Positions 17,139 to 26,337 of a stretch of DNA of 64,000 nucleotides are shown here, piece by piece. Under the pieces are notes generated by a model. It had not been told where the DNA came from. It did no database searches and was given only the letters and a program-made list of their open reading frames with translations. The DNA comes from Anaerohalosphaera lusitana (GTDB lineage Bacteria > Planctomycetota > Phycisphaerae > Sedimentisphaerales > Anaerohalosphaeraceae), in assembly GCF_002007645.1 (NCBI RefSeq), contig NZ_CP019791.1, positions 4,022,593 through 4,086,592 of the forward strand. Reading direction: 5' to 3'. Within the stretch, counting starts at the first letter, position 1. Every line of letters starts with the position of its first letter. A program made the translations under genes and the position numbers.

Positions 17139-18632
17139 TTAATCGTTCTGTGTTAACAGGTGCCGCACGCTTGCGACGATCAGTAAAGCGGCAGAGAGCG
17201 CGACAAGCCATTCACCTGTTCGGCCGTAGAACGTTCCGCCGTTGTGTATGTCTACTGTTGCGACCACATGGCCGGGGCCTTGGTCGAAGTGATCCATGCG
17301 GGCGAGCATGTCTCCATCGCTGTTGATGACCGCGCTTTCTCCGTTGGCTGCGCCGCGTACTACTGCGTAGCCGCCCTCGACGGCTCGGGCGATGCTGCTT
17401 TGCATGTGGGGCTTTTTGACGCTCTGCCAGTCGGCTGTGGGCAGGACCACGACGCCGACGCCTTGGCGGGCGTAGAAGCGGGTGAGGTCGGTAAAGTTGT
17501 CGTCCTGGCAGATCATGCCGCCGACCTTCACTCCGTCAATCTCGATGATCTGCAGATCGCCGGTGCCGGGGATGCCTGGCTCGAAGGGTGTCTGGTAGGT
17601 CTTGACATATTCGCAGAGGACCTCGCCGGCCGGGTCGATGAACATGAAGCGGTTGCTGTCGATGCCGGTGTCGTAGTAGCCGACGGCCAGGTAGACGTCG
17701 TTGCTGCGGGCAACCTCGGCGAAACGGGCGAGCCATTCAGCGCGGGTATTCTTGTAGATGTAGAATCCCATCTCGCCGGAGACGACCAGGCGGGCGCCCT
17801 GCTGGGCGGCTAAGCGTACGCCTGCTGCGTAGATATTTTTGAACGCTTCTTCGGTCTGACAGCCCTGCTCGGCGGCGCTGTCGTTGACCGTCCAGCCGAC
17901 CGCGCCGATCGTGAACTGATCGACTGGCGGGCGGGTGAGAATAGCTAGGTCGGCAGCGGCGATTACAAGAATGGTCGCTGCAGCGGTCATGGCAAATCGA
18001 CGTTTGTTCGGTTCGGCGATCATCTTGACGGCCAGACCCGCGAGCAGGCCTTCGATGAACATGATGCCGTGGATGCCCGTCACAGATGTGAACGCGATGA
18101 ACTCATTGTATAAGGACCAGGGTCGTGCGAAGGACTGTGCCGCACCCCAGATCGGCAGTGCGTGGACAGCGACCCAGTCGAACAGGGCGAACCAGGCAGC
18201 GAGCAGGAAGGCAGCGCGTATGCCCTTCTGCCGGAGGGCGAAACCTGAGCCGATGCATAGAACGATCATGAGTATGACCATGTAGGCGAGCAGGATCAGG
18301 CTTGTGATGACGTGCATGCGAAGCGCGACGAGCTGCGGGATCGTATACGCCAGACCCGCGTAAAGACCTGCGACGGCGAGCTGTTTTGAGCGGGCCTTTT
18401 CAGTTGTCGCCAGGTAGAGCACCGGGAGCATGCCGACCGGGCCGCACCACGCAAAGACGGGCAACACACCCGCGACCCAGAAACCAAGGCCGACAGCCAG
18501 ACCTGCTAGCCTTAAGGTAAGCTCGGATTTGGGGTCGGGCCTGGAAGTCGGCTGCTGCGTGGATCGAGCGGACTTGACGGCTTTGCTGCCTTGAGCATCT
18601 CTTTCGATTGGAGCAGGATTTTCGCTGAGCAT
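17139..18632 (-). CDS. apolipoprotein N-acyltransferase-like nitrilase
   Basis: A 497-residue protein with a hydrophobic N-terminal half of about six to seven membrane segments and a C-terminal nitrilase domain. The nitrilase triad is visible: Glu in VVSGEMGFYI, Lys in CEYVKTYQTPFEPG and Cys in GGMICQDDNF. This is the architecture of Lnt, which adds the third acyl chain to lipoproteins at the inner membrane. It is divergent enough that another amidase or acyltransferase role is possible. The start at 18632 follows GGAGG by eight bases. A perfect 16-bp palindrome lies about 50 bases upstream, suggesting control by the neighbouring MarR regulator. Confidence 0.72.
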   Translation of the reverse strand: MLSENPAPIERDAQGSKAVKSARSTQQPTSRPDPKSELTLRLAGLAVGLGFWVAGVLPVFAWCGPVGMLPVLYLATTEKARSKQLAVAGLYAGLAYTIPQLVALRMHVITSLILLAYMVILMIVLCIGSGFALRQKGIRAAFLLAAWFALFDWVAVHALPIWGAAQSFARPWSLYNEFIAFTSVTGIHGIMFIEGLLAGLAVKMIAEPNKRRFAMTAAATILVIAAADLAILTRPPVDQFTIGAVGWTVNDSAAEQGCQTEEAFKNIYAAGVRLAAQQGARLVVSGEMGFYIYKNTRAEWLARFAEVARSNDVYLAVGYYDTGIDSNRFMFIDPAGEVLCEYVKTYQTPFEPGIPGTGDLQIIEIDGVKVGGMICQDDNFTDLTRFYARQGVGVVVLPTADWQSVKKPHMQSSIARAVEGGYAVVRGAANGESAVINSDGDMLARMDHFDQGPGHVVATVDIHNGGTFYGRTGEWLVALSAALLIVASVRHLLTQND

Positions 18633-18683
18633 TGTACTGTCCTCCAAAAAAACGGCGATCAAATTTTAGGTTCGCTGGTATAT

Positions 18684-18699
18684 AGTTAATATATTAACT
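18684..18699. promoter_or_regulatory. palindromic operator upstream of Lnt-like gene
   Basis: AGTTAATATATTAACT is a perfect 16-bp palindrome lying between marR and the Lnt-like gene, about 52 bases upstream of the latter's start. A nearly identical copy (one mismatch) lies just upstream of marR at 19204-19219. This is the expected form and position of a MarR-family binding site. Confidence 0.7.
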
Positions 18700-18718
18700 G
18701 ATTGCTCAAAAAATTTTT

Positions 18719-19183
18719 CTATATGTTCGCCCGCATCTTTTCGAGCATACGCATCAGGTCCTTCTGCTCTGATTTTTTGAGAGTGCCCATGATCCGCTGG
18801 ACCTCTTTGCCGTACCGGGGTTCGACCTTGTTGAGCAGCTTTCGGCCCAGGCTGGTCAGCTTGACGATATTGAACCGGCGGTCACCCTGCTGAGCGGTAC
18901 GCTTGACCAGGCCGGCCTTTTCCATTCGGTCGACGAGTGTGGTAACATTCGCGCGGTTGACCAGCATCATTTCGCTCAGACGTGCCTGGCTGAGCCCCTC
19001 ACCGCCGCCCTGGTTGGCGAGCAGGAGCATGACGTTGAGCTGGACATCGGTTAGGCCGAAGGGTTTGAGAAATTCGGTGGCACGTTTTTTCATCAGCGCA
19101 GCAGTGAAGTAAACGTTCAGCAGCACCTCGTGACAGCCGAGCCGAAAATCCTTGTCTAGATTGAGTTCCTGCTTGAGTGTCAT
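18719..19183 (-). CDS. MarR-family transcriptional regulator
   Basis: A 154-residue winged-helix protein. The core reads FLKPFGLTDVQLNVMLLLANQGGGEGLSQARLSEMMLVNRANVTTLVDRMEKAGLVKRTAQQGDRRFNIVKLTSLGRKLL, typical of MarR including the DR wing motif. MarR proteins are dimers that repress nearby genes until a small ligand or oxidation releases them. Matching palindromes flank the gene, one 20 bases upstream of its start and one ahead of the Lnt-like gene, so autoregulation and control of that gene are likely. The ligand is unknown. Confidence 0.92.
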   Translation of the reverse strand: MTLKQELNLDKDFRLGCHEVLLNVYFTAALMKKRATEFLKPFGLTDVQLNVMLLLANQGGGEGLSQARLSEMMLVNRANVTTLVDRMEKAGLVKRTAQQGDRRFNIVKLTSLGRKLLNKVEPRYGKEVQRIMGTLKKSEQKDLMRMLEKMRANI

Positions 19184-19203
19184 ATTTTTGTCCGTAGCTT
19201 AAC

Positions 19204-19219
19204 AGTTCATATATTAACT
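19204..19219. promoter_or_regulatory. palindromic operator upstream of marR
   Basis: AGTTCATATATTAACT, a 16-bp palindrome with one mismatch, lies 20 bases before the marR start. It differs by one base from the perfect copy at 18684-18699. The position fits autorepression by MarR. Confidence 0.65.
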
Positions 19220-19267
19220 ATAGCACAGATTCAGCATGCGTCAAGAGGAAAAATGACGGCAGACTAA

Positions 19268-20131
19268 CTAAATCGCCAGGAATGAATCTTCCGGGGCCTG
19301 CGAGTCGTTCGCTTTGTCGCGGGCGGTTGGGTTCTGGCCTTGCTGTTTGTCGGCGGGGGTTGGATTATCGGGGTTGGTCCAGTAGGTGTAGATGTTGTCC
19401 TGGTCGACGCCGACGGTGGGAGTTTTCTCGAATGAAACGTGCATGTCATTGAAGAGGACATTCTGCCCTTTGCCGTTGTGGTTGCGGGAATTGCCGAGTT
19501 GCCATGTGTCCAGGTCTGACGGATCGATCAATTGGGGCGAGTCTGTGCCGGTGGCGGGCGGGAGTATGTCGCCGTTGGCATCGAACCAGGGGGACATGTC
19601 CGCAGCGATGGCGTTGTCGGCCGGTGAAGTTTTATGTGCCGGATATTTGCCGTACTGGTTCTGGATAGAATAGCTGACGTGCTCGTAAGGCGTGTCGCCG
19701 AAATCCCACATATCGATAAGCTCTGTCGAGCTACCATCGCCATTGAAACGGGTAGCACCAATAACAGCAGGGCAAACTAATGCGGACGGATCCAGATCCA
19801 TCTCGCGAGTCAGAATGTACCAGCTCGCGGTGAGAGTTCTCGGTGCATGTTCATATTTGTCACCTGGATCGAAAGATGCTTTTGGATCGTCGTAGTCCCA
19901 CCCCAGCTTCTGTGACCATGGACCATCCCCACCAGCTACAGGGAATTCGTCATTGTTATAGTAAGCATAAGCGGCAAGAGCAGTGCCAACACCTTTAAGA
20001 TTGTTATAGCACTTAAGCTTGGGTGAATAAACCACAACACACCCAAGGAAGGAAGTCATCATAAAAGAAATTATGATCAATGTTATAACTGTAACAAAAA
20101 CATCAATTCTTGACAGTTTTGATTGTCCCAT
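19268..20131 (-). CDS. degenerate pseudopilin / H-X9-DG-type protein
   Basis: A 287-residue protein with an N-terminal hydrophobic helix (IDVFVTVITLIIISFMMTSFLGCVVVY) followed by CYNNLKGVGTALAAYAYYNNDEFPV, the layout of the prepilin-like proteins abundant in Planctomycetota. Near the C-terminus NHNGKGQNVLFNDMHVSFE resembles the H-X9-DG motif, but with one extra spacer residue and Met in place of Gly. The classic GFTLIE cleavage motif is not present. The ATG at 20131 has AAAGGG upstream and is preferred to a TTG 18 bases earlier. It follows the glycosyltransferase by 22 bases. The function is unknown. Confidence 0.65.
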   Translation of the reverse strand: MGQSKLSRIDVFVTVITLIIISFMMTSFLGCVVVYSPKLKCYNNLKGVGTALAAYAYYNNDEFPVAGGDGPWSQKLGWDYDDPKASFDPGDKYEHAPRTLTASWYILTREMDLDPSALVCPAVIGATRFNGDGSSTELIDMWDFGDTPYEHVSYSIQNQYGKYPAHKTSPADNAIAADMSPWFDANGDILPPATGTDSPQLIDPSDLDTWQLGNSRNHNGKGQNVLFNDMHVSFEKTPTVGVDQDNIYTYWTNPDNPTPADKQQGQNPTARDKANDSQAPEDSFLAI

Positions 20132-20153
20132 GGTCAGCCCTTTCGGCAAACAG

Positions 20154-21332
20154 CTACACCAATTTGCGGTAGAGAGACTCTATTGTATCGACCATTGTTT
20201 CGGGTGCAAATTGTTTTGTTACTTTTTTGCGGGCGTTTTGGCCGAGCTGCCGGCGGAGGTTCGGGTCGGCGATCAGTTCCGCGCAGGCTTCGGTGAGTGC
20301 GGGCACGTCTTCGGGGGGGATGAGTCGGCCGGTCTCAGGGGTGACGACCTCTTTTGCGCCGTCGATGTCGAACGAGACGACGGGTTTGCCCGCTAGCATC
20401 GCCTGGGGCAGTGCGCGTGCGAGTCCCTCGCGGAGCGAGCAGTGCACGAGAATGTCGGATGCGTGCATGACCATGGGGATGTCGGAGGGGTCGACCATGC
20501 CGGCGAATTTGAAACGGTATGAGAGGTTGGCAAGCTGTATCTGCTGCTGGAGGTCGGAGCGGAGGTGGCCGTCGCCGACGAACAGCCAGGTGCAGTCAGG
20601 GAAGCGGGAGGCGAGTTTTTTCGCGGATTCGATGATGTATTCGTGGCCCTTGAGCTCTGCAAGGCGGGCGACGGTCGCGAGGACGACGGACTCACTGCTC
20701 AGGCCGTACTTGCGGCGGAAATCGGCGATCCGCTGCTGGCCGGGATGTGCGAGATATGCGTCTTCTTCGATGGCGGAATAGGCGGTGGTGTACATATCCG
20801 GCGTGCCGAGTTTCGCGGCCAGCGCCTTTTCGCTCATCGTGTCAGCCACGGTGAGCATCGCGTCGGTGCGTTTGGCGGCGGCACGTTCGATGGCGATGTA
20901 GAGTGCGTTTAGATGGCCCGCCTGGTAATCGTGGAACGCCAGGCCGTGGATCGTGTGGACGACCTTGGGGAAGCCGGGTTTGCCGAACTTGCCCTTGAGC
21001 CTGTGGGCGGCGAAACGTCCGAGGATACCCGCCTTTGCGCTGTGTGTGTGCACGATATCGGGCTTTAGCTCGGTCAGCAGCCGTTTGATCTTCTTATATG
21101 CACGGCGGTCCAGCCGGGGTGCGATCTCGCGGCGCATTTCGTCGACGACGATCGTCTCGAAGCCGCTGTTGCGCGTCCAGTCGTAGAGGTGACCCTCGGG
21201 GCCGAGTGCGGGCCCGGTGATCAGCGTGACGTCATGGCCGTGCTCGGCAAGAAGCCTGCAGGTGATGAGTGTGTTTTCCTGTGCGCCGCCGAGTATGAGC
21301 CTGGTAATTATATGAACGATCTTCATTTGCAT
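20154..21332 (-). CDS. GT4-family glycosyltransferase
   Basis: A 392-residue GT-B protein. The N-terminal half has IITRLILGGAQENTLITCRLLAEHGHDVTLITG and DIVHTHSAKAGILGRFAA. The C-terminal half has VVLATVARLAELKGHEYIIESAKKL, WLFVGDGHLRSDL and the nucleotide-sugar-binding segment HCSLREGLARALPQAMLAGKPVVSFDIDGAKEVV. Family 4 enzymes move a sugar from an activated donor with retention; the acceptor cannot be read. It is downstream of truA by 71 bases on the same strand. Confidence 0.9.
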   Translation of the reverse strand: MQMKIVHIITRLILGGAQENTLITCRLLAEHGHDVTLITGPALGPEGHLYDWTRNSGFETIVVDEMRREIAPRLDRRAYKKIKRLLTELKPDIVHTHSAKAGILGRFAAHRLKGKFGKPGFPKVVHTIHGLAFHDYQAGHLNALYIAIERAAAKRTDAMLTVADTMSEKALAAKLGTPDMYTTAYSAIEEDAYLAHPGQQRIADFRRKYGLSSESVVLATVARLAELKGHEYIIESAKKLASRFPDCTWLFVGDGHLRSDLQQQIQLANLSYRFKFAGMVDPSDIPMVMHASDILVHCSLREGLARALPQAMLAGKPVVSFDIDGAKEVVTPETGRLIPPEDVPALTEACAELIADPNLRRQLGQNARKKVTKQFAPETMVDTIESLYRKLV

Positions 21333-21403
21333 TCCGGTAAAGTATCAGTGTGGTTCAGGGTTAATATCGGCAGGTCGGGCGGCGGAAGTACACAAGTTCG
21401 CAC

Positions 21404-22156
21404 CTACATATCAAAATCTATTCGCATCAGGCACAGACCCGAGCCGGGAGCGAGCGGGCCGGCCTTGGTGCGGTCGCAGGCGGCGACGATGTCCTTCACG
21501 CGGTCGGCCTGCCAGCGTCCCCTGCCGACCTCCACAAGCGTGCCGGCGATGATGCGTACCATATTATAGACGAATCCGTCGCCTTCGACGTCGATGTAGA
21601 CCCAGTCGCCGTCTTCGGTCACTTCGCAGCGGAAAACCGTGCGCACGTGGTTTTTACGGTGGTCGCCGGATGACGAGAACGACTTGAAATCATTCTTGCC
21701 GACGATGTGTTCCGCGGCAGCGTTCATCGCATCGATGTCCAGGTCCGCATGGTAGTGCCAGCAGTGCTTGATGTGCAGCACCGGACGGACGGAGCCTGTA
21801 TAGATAGTGTATCGGTAATGCTTGCGGACGGCGTTTGTGATGGCTGAGAACTTATCCGGCGCGTCGACCGCTTCGAGGATCGCGATGTCATCGGGCAGGA
21901 TATTGTTCAGCGCCCGGCGGAAATTGGCGGTCGGCACGACGGTGTCGATCTTCATGTTGGCGACCTGGCCCAGCGCGGATACGCCCGCGTCGGTGCGGGA
22001 TGCCCCCACCAGGTGTACGCGGACATCCTCGCCGACAAGCTTTTTGATGGCCCGCTGGCAGGTATCCTGTACGGTGGCGGCGCCCGGCTGTTTCGCCCAG
22101 CCGTGATAGGCGCTGCCGTCGTACTGGATCACTAATTTGACATTCCGCTTGGCCAT
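21404..22156 (-). CDS. truA: tRNA pseudouridine synthase A
   Basis: A 250-residue protein with the TruA signature VIQYDGSAYHGWAKQPG, the catalytic Asp in GASRTDAGVSALGQVA, FKSFSSSGDHRKNHVRTV and GDGFVYNMVRIIAGTLVEVGRG. It makes pseudouridine at positions 38-40 of the tRNA anticodon arm. The length is normal. The gene starts 18 bases after asd, so the two are probably cotranscribed. Confidence 0.96.
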   Translation of the reverse strand: MAKRNVKLVIQYDGSAYHGWAKQPGAATVQDTCQRAIKKLVGEDVRVHLVGASRTDAGVSALGQVANMKIDTVVPTANFRRALNNILPDDIAILEAVDAPDKFSAITNAVRKHYRYTIYTGSVRPVLHIKHCWHYHADLDIDAMNAAAEHIVGKNDFKSFSSSGDHRKNHVRTVFRCEVTEDGDWVYIDVEGDGFVYNMVRIIAGTLVEVGRGRWQADRVKDIVAACDRTKAGPLAPGSGLCLMRIDFDM

Positions 22157-22174
22157 GGCTGCATCTGGAGGGGT

Positions 22175-23176
22175 TTAGAGCAGTTTTTCCGCGATCTGGA
22201 CGGCGTTGAGGGCTGCGCCCTTGCGGATCTGATCGCCCGCGACCCAGATATTGATGCCGCAATTGTCCGGCACCGACTCGTCCTGGCGGATGCGTCCGAC
22301 GAATACGTCGTCCTTGCCGCTGGCGTCGGTGGGCATGGGATGGCGGTTGTTTTCGGGATCGTCCATAACCGTAACGCCCGGTGCGGTCGAGAGCAGTTCG
22401 CGAACCTCGTCGGGGGTGATGGGACTCTCGAATTCGAGGTTGATGCTTTCGCAGTGTGCACGCAGGGTCGGGATACGCACGCAGGTGGCGCTGATGCCGA
22501 TGTCCGGGCAGTCGAAGATCTTGCGTGTTTCGTTGACCATCTTCATTTCCTCAGCGTTATAGCCGTTGGGCGCGGTCTGCGAATCGTGGTTGTAGCAGTT
22601 GAACGCGAGCTGATACTTGAGAGCGTCGCAGGTGACTTCTTCGCCGTTGAGGACCTGGCGGGCCTGCTGTTCGAGCTCACGCATCGCTGCCATACCCGCA
22701 CCGCTCGCTGCCTGGTAAGTGCTTACGACCATGCGTTTTACGGGGTTGGCCTTGTGCAGGGGCCAGACCGGCACGATAGCGATGATGGTCGAGCAGTTCG
22801 GGTTCGCTATGATGCCCTTGTGCTGTTTCATCGCTTCTGCGTTGATCTCGGGCACCACCAGCGGCACTTCCGGATCCATACGGTATGCCGAGGAATTGTC
22901 GACAACGACAGCGCCTGCCTTTACCGCTGCCGGGCCGAATTCCTTCGTCCGCGAGCCGCCGCACGAGAACAGCGCGATGTCAACGTCGCCGAAACTGTCC
23001 TCGGTGAGCTCTTCAATCGTATATTCTTTGCCCTTAAACGTGACCTTTTTGCCCGCTGAGCGTTTGCTCGCCAGCATCTTGATCGAATCGAAGGCGAAAT
23101 CGCGTTGGTCGAGTATCTGCAGGAATTCCTGACCGACAGCGCCGGTGACACCTGCTATAGCTAATCTTTTACCCAT
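22175..23176 (-). CDS. asd: aspartate-semialdehyde dehydrogenase
   Basis: A 333-residue protein with the NADP-binding N-terminus LAIAGVTGAVGQEFLQIL, VDNSSAYRMDPEVPLVVPEIN, the catalytic Cys in IIANPNCSTIIAIVP and the substrate segment VRIPTLRAHCESINLEFE. It reduces aspartyl phosphate to aspartate semialdehyde on the route to lysine/diaminopimelate, threonine and methionine. Length and motifs are normal. AAGGAG lies 11 bases upstream of the start. Confidence 0.96.
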   Translation of the reverse strand: MGKRLAIAGVTGAVGQEFLQILDQRDFAFDSIKMLASKRSAGKKVTFKGKEYTIEELTEDSFGDVDIALFSCGGSRTKEFGPAAVKAGAVVVDNSSAYRMDPEVPLVVPEINAEAMKQHKGIIANPNCSTIIAIVPVWPLHKANPVKRMVVSTYQAASGAGMAAMRELEQQARQVLNGEEVTCDALKYQLAFNCYNHDSQTAPNGYNAEEMKMVNETRKIFDCPDIGISATCVRIPTLRAHCESINLEFESPITPDEVRELLSTAPGVTVMDDPENNRHPMPTDASGKDDVFVGRIRQDESVPDNCGINIWVAGDQIRKGAALNAVQIAEKLL

Positions 23177-23437
23177 TTTTGTACTTTCTCCTTAGTTGTT
23201 GCCAGATATTTTAGCGCAATTCAACCGTTTGGAAGATTACGCGAATAATAAGGGGTCCCTAAAGCCTTGAAACGGCTTCAAGTCATGCAGTATAGTCGTA
23301 TATCGTATTTATTGCAAGATGTTCGGCGATTTTTGCCCGTTTTGCCGGCTCAGAACAGCTCAGCGACCGAAGATCGAGGGCACGGCAGCAAGGCATGCCG
23401 CAGCAAGTAAGTGCTTGTCTTAAAACGACTTAGGTCA

Positions 23438-24046
23438 TTACGGATTCTCGCGTATCGGTGCCATCCGCCAGGCCTTGCTGTTCGGGTCGGTCAATGGCGG
23501 GTGCAGGGTCCAGGATACGACGCGGTTCATGTTGAACAGTACACCTCCGCCGCCGGGACCTGTGGCATGGAAGCCGGTGATGTCACGCAGGGTTTTCGGG
23601 ATCTGCATGCGTTCTGCGGGCATCAGTGTTTCGGATTCGGCCCGGAGGAACCAGTGCCTGCCGCCTTCGATGACAAGTTCGAGAAACAGCGGGATCGGCT
23701 TGCCTGCCTGGTTGGAATCGAGTATCTGCCGTACACGGGGAAGCTCATCGGTGGCGGCCTTGATGAACAGATTGCGGTTGAGTATCTTTGCACTGGAGAA
23801 GTGGATCGGGTAAGGCCAGTCCAGCTTTATCGGCGTCTCAAAAACCATAAAAGCGACCGCATCGAGCAGTATACTGCTCTGCGAAGCGTTGCCGAACAGG
23901 CTGACTTCCTTGCGTTCCGAGAAGAATTTCTGCGGATTTATGGACTGGATAACGTTTCGGGCGTCCTCTTCGGAATGTGCCCGGAAACGCAACTGTCGGC
24001 CGTTGACCATGTTGAAAACGACTTCCAGAGCTGACTGCTTACTCAT
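23438..24046 (-). CDS. uncharacterised protein, 202 residues
   Basis: No family was recognised. The protein is soluble, without signal peptide or membrane helix, and reads as mixed alpha/beta. The first part (VVFNMVNGRQLRFRAHSEEDARNVIQSINPQKFF) could be a small beta-alpha unit. A glycine-rich stretch (ATGPGGGGVLFNMNRVVSW) lies near the C-terminus. The ATG at 24046 has AAGGAG six bases upstream. The gene stands alone, with about 260 bases on the asd side and 200 on the other. Confidence 0.7.
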   Translation of the reverse strand: MSKQSALEVVFNMVNGRQLRFRAHSEEDARNVIQSINPQKFFSERKEVSLFGNASQSSILLDAVAFMVFETPIKLDWPYPIHFSSAKILNRNLFIKAATDELPRVRQILDSNQAGKPIPLFLELVIEGGRHWFLRAESETLMPAERMQIPKTLRDITGFHATGPGGGGVLFNMNRVVSWTLHPPLTDPNSKAWRMAPIRENP

Positions 24047-24249
24047 CACAAACTCCTTTTACATAACTATTCCTTATCTGCATTCTACCCGGCAACGCGG
24101 TATTTGGCAATTAAATTAAGACGATGTTAATCTTAGCGGGCGAATATAGCAGGACTTTTAGCCTTTTTGCAGGTGTATTGTTTCGTATAAGCATTTGCGG
24201 GTTATAATTGGGTAAGGTTAAATTGAGAACTGTAATGATGGAGGCACAA

Positions 24250-24831
24250 ATGGCATTCACACTTGAACTGGGATCGAAGGCACCTGATTTTTCGCTTTGC
24301 GCTACCGACGGAAACTCGTATTCGCTGAACGACTTCGCGGATGCAAAAGTTCTGGTGATCTTCTTCACCTGCAATCACTGCCCGTATGTGATCGGCTCGG
24401 ATGAGGTTACCAGGCAGACCGCTGAGAAGTATATGCCCGAGGGCGTGAAATTCGTCGCGATCAATTCCAACAGCCCGAATACGTATGAAGAGGATTCGTA
24501 CGAGCACATGGTCGAGCGGATGCAGGAAAAGAAATTTCCGTGGACGTATCTGCACGACCGCACGCAGGAGGTCGCGAAGACCTACGGAGCCCTTCGCACG
24601 CCGCACTTTTTCGTGTTCGACCAGGAGCGCAAGCTGGTCTATTGCGGCAGAGGTGTGGACAATCCGAAGGACACGGACAAGATGACGGATAACGATCTGG
24701 ACAACGCTCTGGCGGATGTGACCGCAGGTCGGGATGTGCGCAAGCCGCTGACGAATCCCATCGGGTGTAATGTCAAGTGGGAAGGCAAGGACGCGCACTG
24801 GATGCCCGCCGACGCGTGTGATCTGATATAG
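24250..24831 (+). CDS. thioredoxin-fold peroxiredoxin-like protein
   Basis: A 193-residue protein beginning [48 protein letters not shown]. The CNHC pair sits at the thioredoxin active-site position, and [22 protein letters not shown] is the usual cis-proline and strand segment. This redoxin subgroup (AhpC/TSA-like with CxxCPY) is common but its substrate is not established. The ATG at 24250 is chosen because GGAGG (24240-24244) lies five bases before it. It heads a four-gene co-directional run with spacings of 27, 18 and 2 bases. Confidence 0.85.
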   Translation: MAFTLELGSKAPDFSLCATDGNSYSLNDFADAKVLVIFFTCNHCPYVIGSDEVTRQTAEKYMPEGVKFVAINSNSPNTYEEDSYEHMVERMQEKKFPWTYLHDRTQEVAKTYGALRTPHFFVFDQERKLVYCGRGVDNPKDTDKMTDNDLDNALADVTAGRDVRKPLTNPIGCNVKWEGKDAHWMPADACDLI

Positions 24832-24858
24832 GCCCGACAAACCGCGAAGGAGAACACA

Positions 24859-26319
24859 ATGGCCGCTGCGATAGTACTGCCGAATCAGCTTTTTGAGGAT
24901 ACTGAAGCGATCGAAAAGGCTGAGAAGGTGTATTTGCTGGAAGAGGAACGGTACTTTCGCGATTTTGCCTTTCATAAGAAAAAACTGCTGCTGCATCGGG
25001 CTAGCATGAAGGCGTATGAGGCCTTTCTGCGGGGTAAGGGGTTTGCGGTTGAATATCGTGACATCGGCAAGGGCGCGAATGTGGAGGATGTGCTGCGGTC
25101 GGCAGGCGAGGACGAGTTTTTCACGTATGACCCGGTCGATCAACAGCTTCGTGGGAGCATGGAAAAGACCGCTGGAAAAGCGGGGGTCAAGCTGCACTTC
25201 GCTCGGTCGCTGCTGTTTATCAACGGCACGGACGAACTGCGGGACTTCTTTGGCGATTCTCGTGACCACTATTCGATGGCCGGCTTCTACTCACACCAGC
25301 GGAAGAAAATGGGCGTGCTGGTGAAAGACGGCAAGCCGGTAGGCGGCAAGTGGAGCTTTGATCCGGAAAACCGCGAGAAGCTGCCTGCGAATATCGAACT
25401 GCCGAACGTGCGAAAGGCGAAAGCGAATGACTACGTCAAAGAAGCCGCTGATTATGTGAACAAGCGATTTGGCGGCAACCCGGGTGAGACGGACGGCTTT
25501 GTTTTTCCTGTCACGCATCGGGCGGCCGGGACATGGCTGAAACATTTCCTCGAGGATCGGCTGGCGGACTTCGGCAGATACGAGGACAGCATCGCGCGGG
25601 ATGAGGTGTTCATCTTTCACTCCGCCCTGTCGCCCATGATCAATGCCGGGCTGATCACGCCGGGTGAAGTGGTCGGGGCAACGCTGAATCATGCTGATGA
25701 TCACAAGATCCCGCTCAACAGCCTGGAGGGTTTTATCAGGCAGATAATCGGTTGGCGGGAGTTCATGCGGGCGGTCTACGAACTCGAACCCGAGAGAGAG
25801 CGGGACAACTTCTTCGACTTCTCCAACGCCCTGCCCGACAAGCTATACAACGGCAGGACGGGCGTAGATCCGGTAGATACTGTGATCGCACGGGTTTTCG
25901 AAAACGCCTACTGCCATCACATCGAAAGGCTCATGGTGATCGACAATTTCATGCTGCTGTGCGAGATTCGTCCGGATGAAGTGTATCGCTGGTTCATGGA
26001 GATGTTCATCGACGCTTATGACTGGGTGATGGTGCCGAACGTCTTTGGCATGAGCCAGTACGCCGACGGTGGGCTGATCACGACCAAGCCCTACATAAGC
26101 TCATCGAACTATATCCGTAAAATGAGCGATTTTGACAAGGGCTCCTGGTGCGATATCTGGGACGGGCTGTACTGGCGATTCATCAACAGACACCGCAAGG
26201 TCTTCGCGAACAACCCGCGTATGAAGGTAATGACGAAACAGTTGGACCGCATGGGCAAAGACAAGCTCAAAAAACGAATCGAACCCGCTGAAGAGTTTCT
26301 TAAAGAACTTTTCGCCTAG
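24859..26319 (+). CDS. deoxyribodipyrimidine photolyase-related protein
   Basis: A 486-residue cryptochrome/photolyase-family protein of the DPRP type. It begins VLPNQLFED instead of the classical photolyase N-terminus and has YDPVDQQLR, FYSHQRKKMGVLV, GWREFMRAVYE, HHIERLMVIDNFMLL, EVYRWFMEMFIDAYDWVMVPNVFGMSQYADGG and SNYIRKMSD...CDIWDGLYWRFI. Relatives bind FAD and repair (6-4) photoproducts, and many carry a 4Fe-4S cluster held by four cysteines. Here the C-terminal ligand region is shortened to MSDFDKGSWCDIWDGLYW with a single Cys, so the cluster is probably absent. AAGGAG precedes the start. Confidence 0.88.
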   Translation: MAAAIVLPNQLFEDTEAIEKAEKVYLLEEERYFRDFAFHKKKLLLHRASMKAYEAFLRGKGFAVEYRDIGKGANVEDVLRSAGEDEFFTYDPVDQQLRGSMEKTAGKAGVKLHFARSLLFINGTDELRDFFGDSRDHYSMAGFYSHQRKKMGVLVKDGKPVGGKWSFDPENREKLPANIELPNVRKAKANDYVKEAADYVNKRFGGNPGETDGFVFPVTHRAAGTWLKHFLEDRLADFGRYEDSIARDEVFIFHSALSPMINAGLITPGEVVGATLNHADDHKIPLNSLEGFIRQIIGWREFMRAVYELEPERERDNFFDFSNALPDKLYNGRTGVDPVDTVIARVFENAYCHHIERLMVIDNFMLLCEIRPDEVYRWFMEMFIDAYDWVMVPNVFGMSQYADGGLITTKPYISSSNYIRKMSDFDKGSWCDIWDGLYWRFINRHRKVFANNPRMKVMTKQLDRMGKDKLKKRIEPAEEFLKELFA

Positions 26320-26337
26320 AATTGAGAGGAAAATAAA

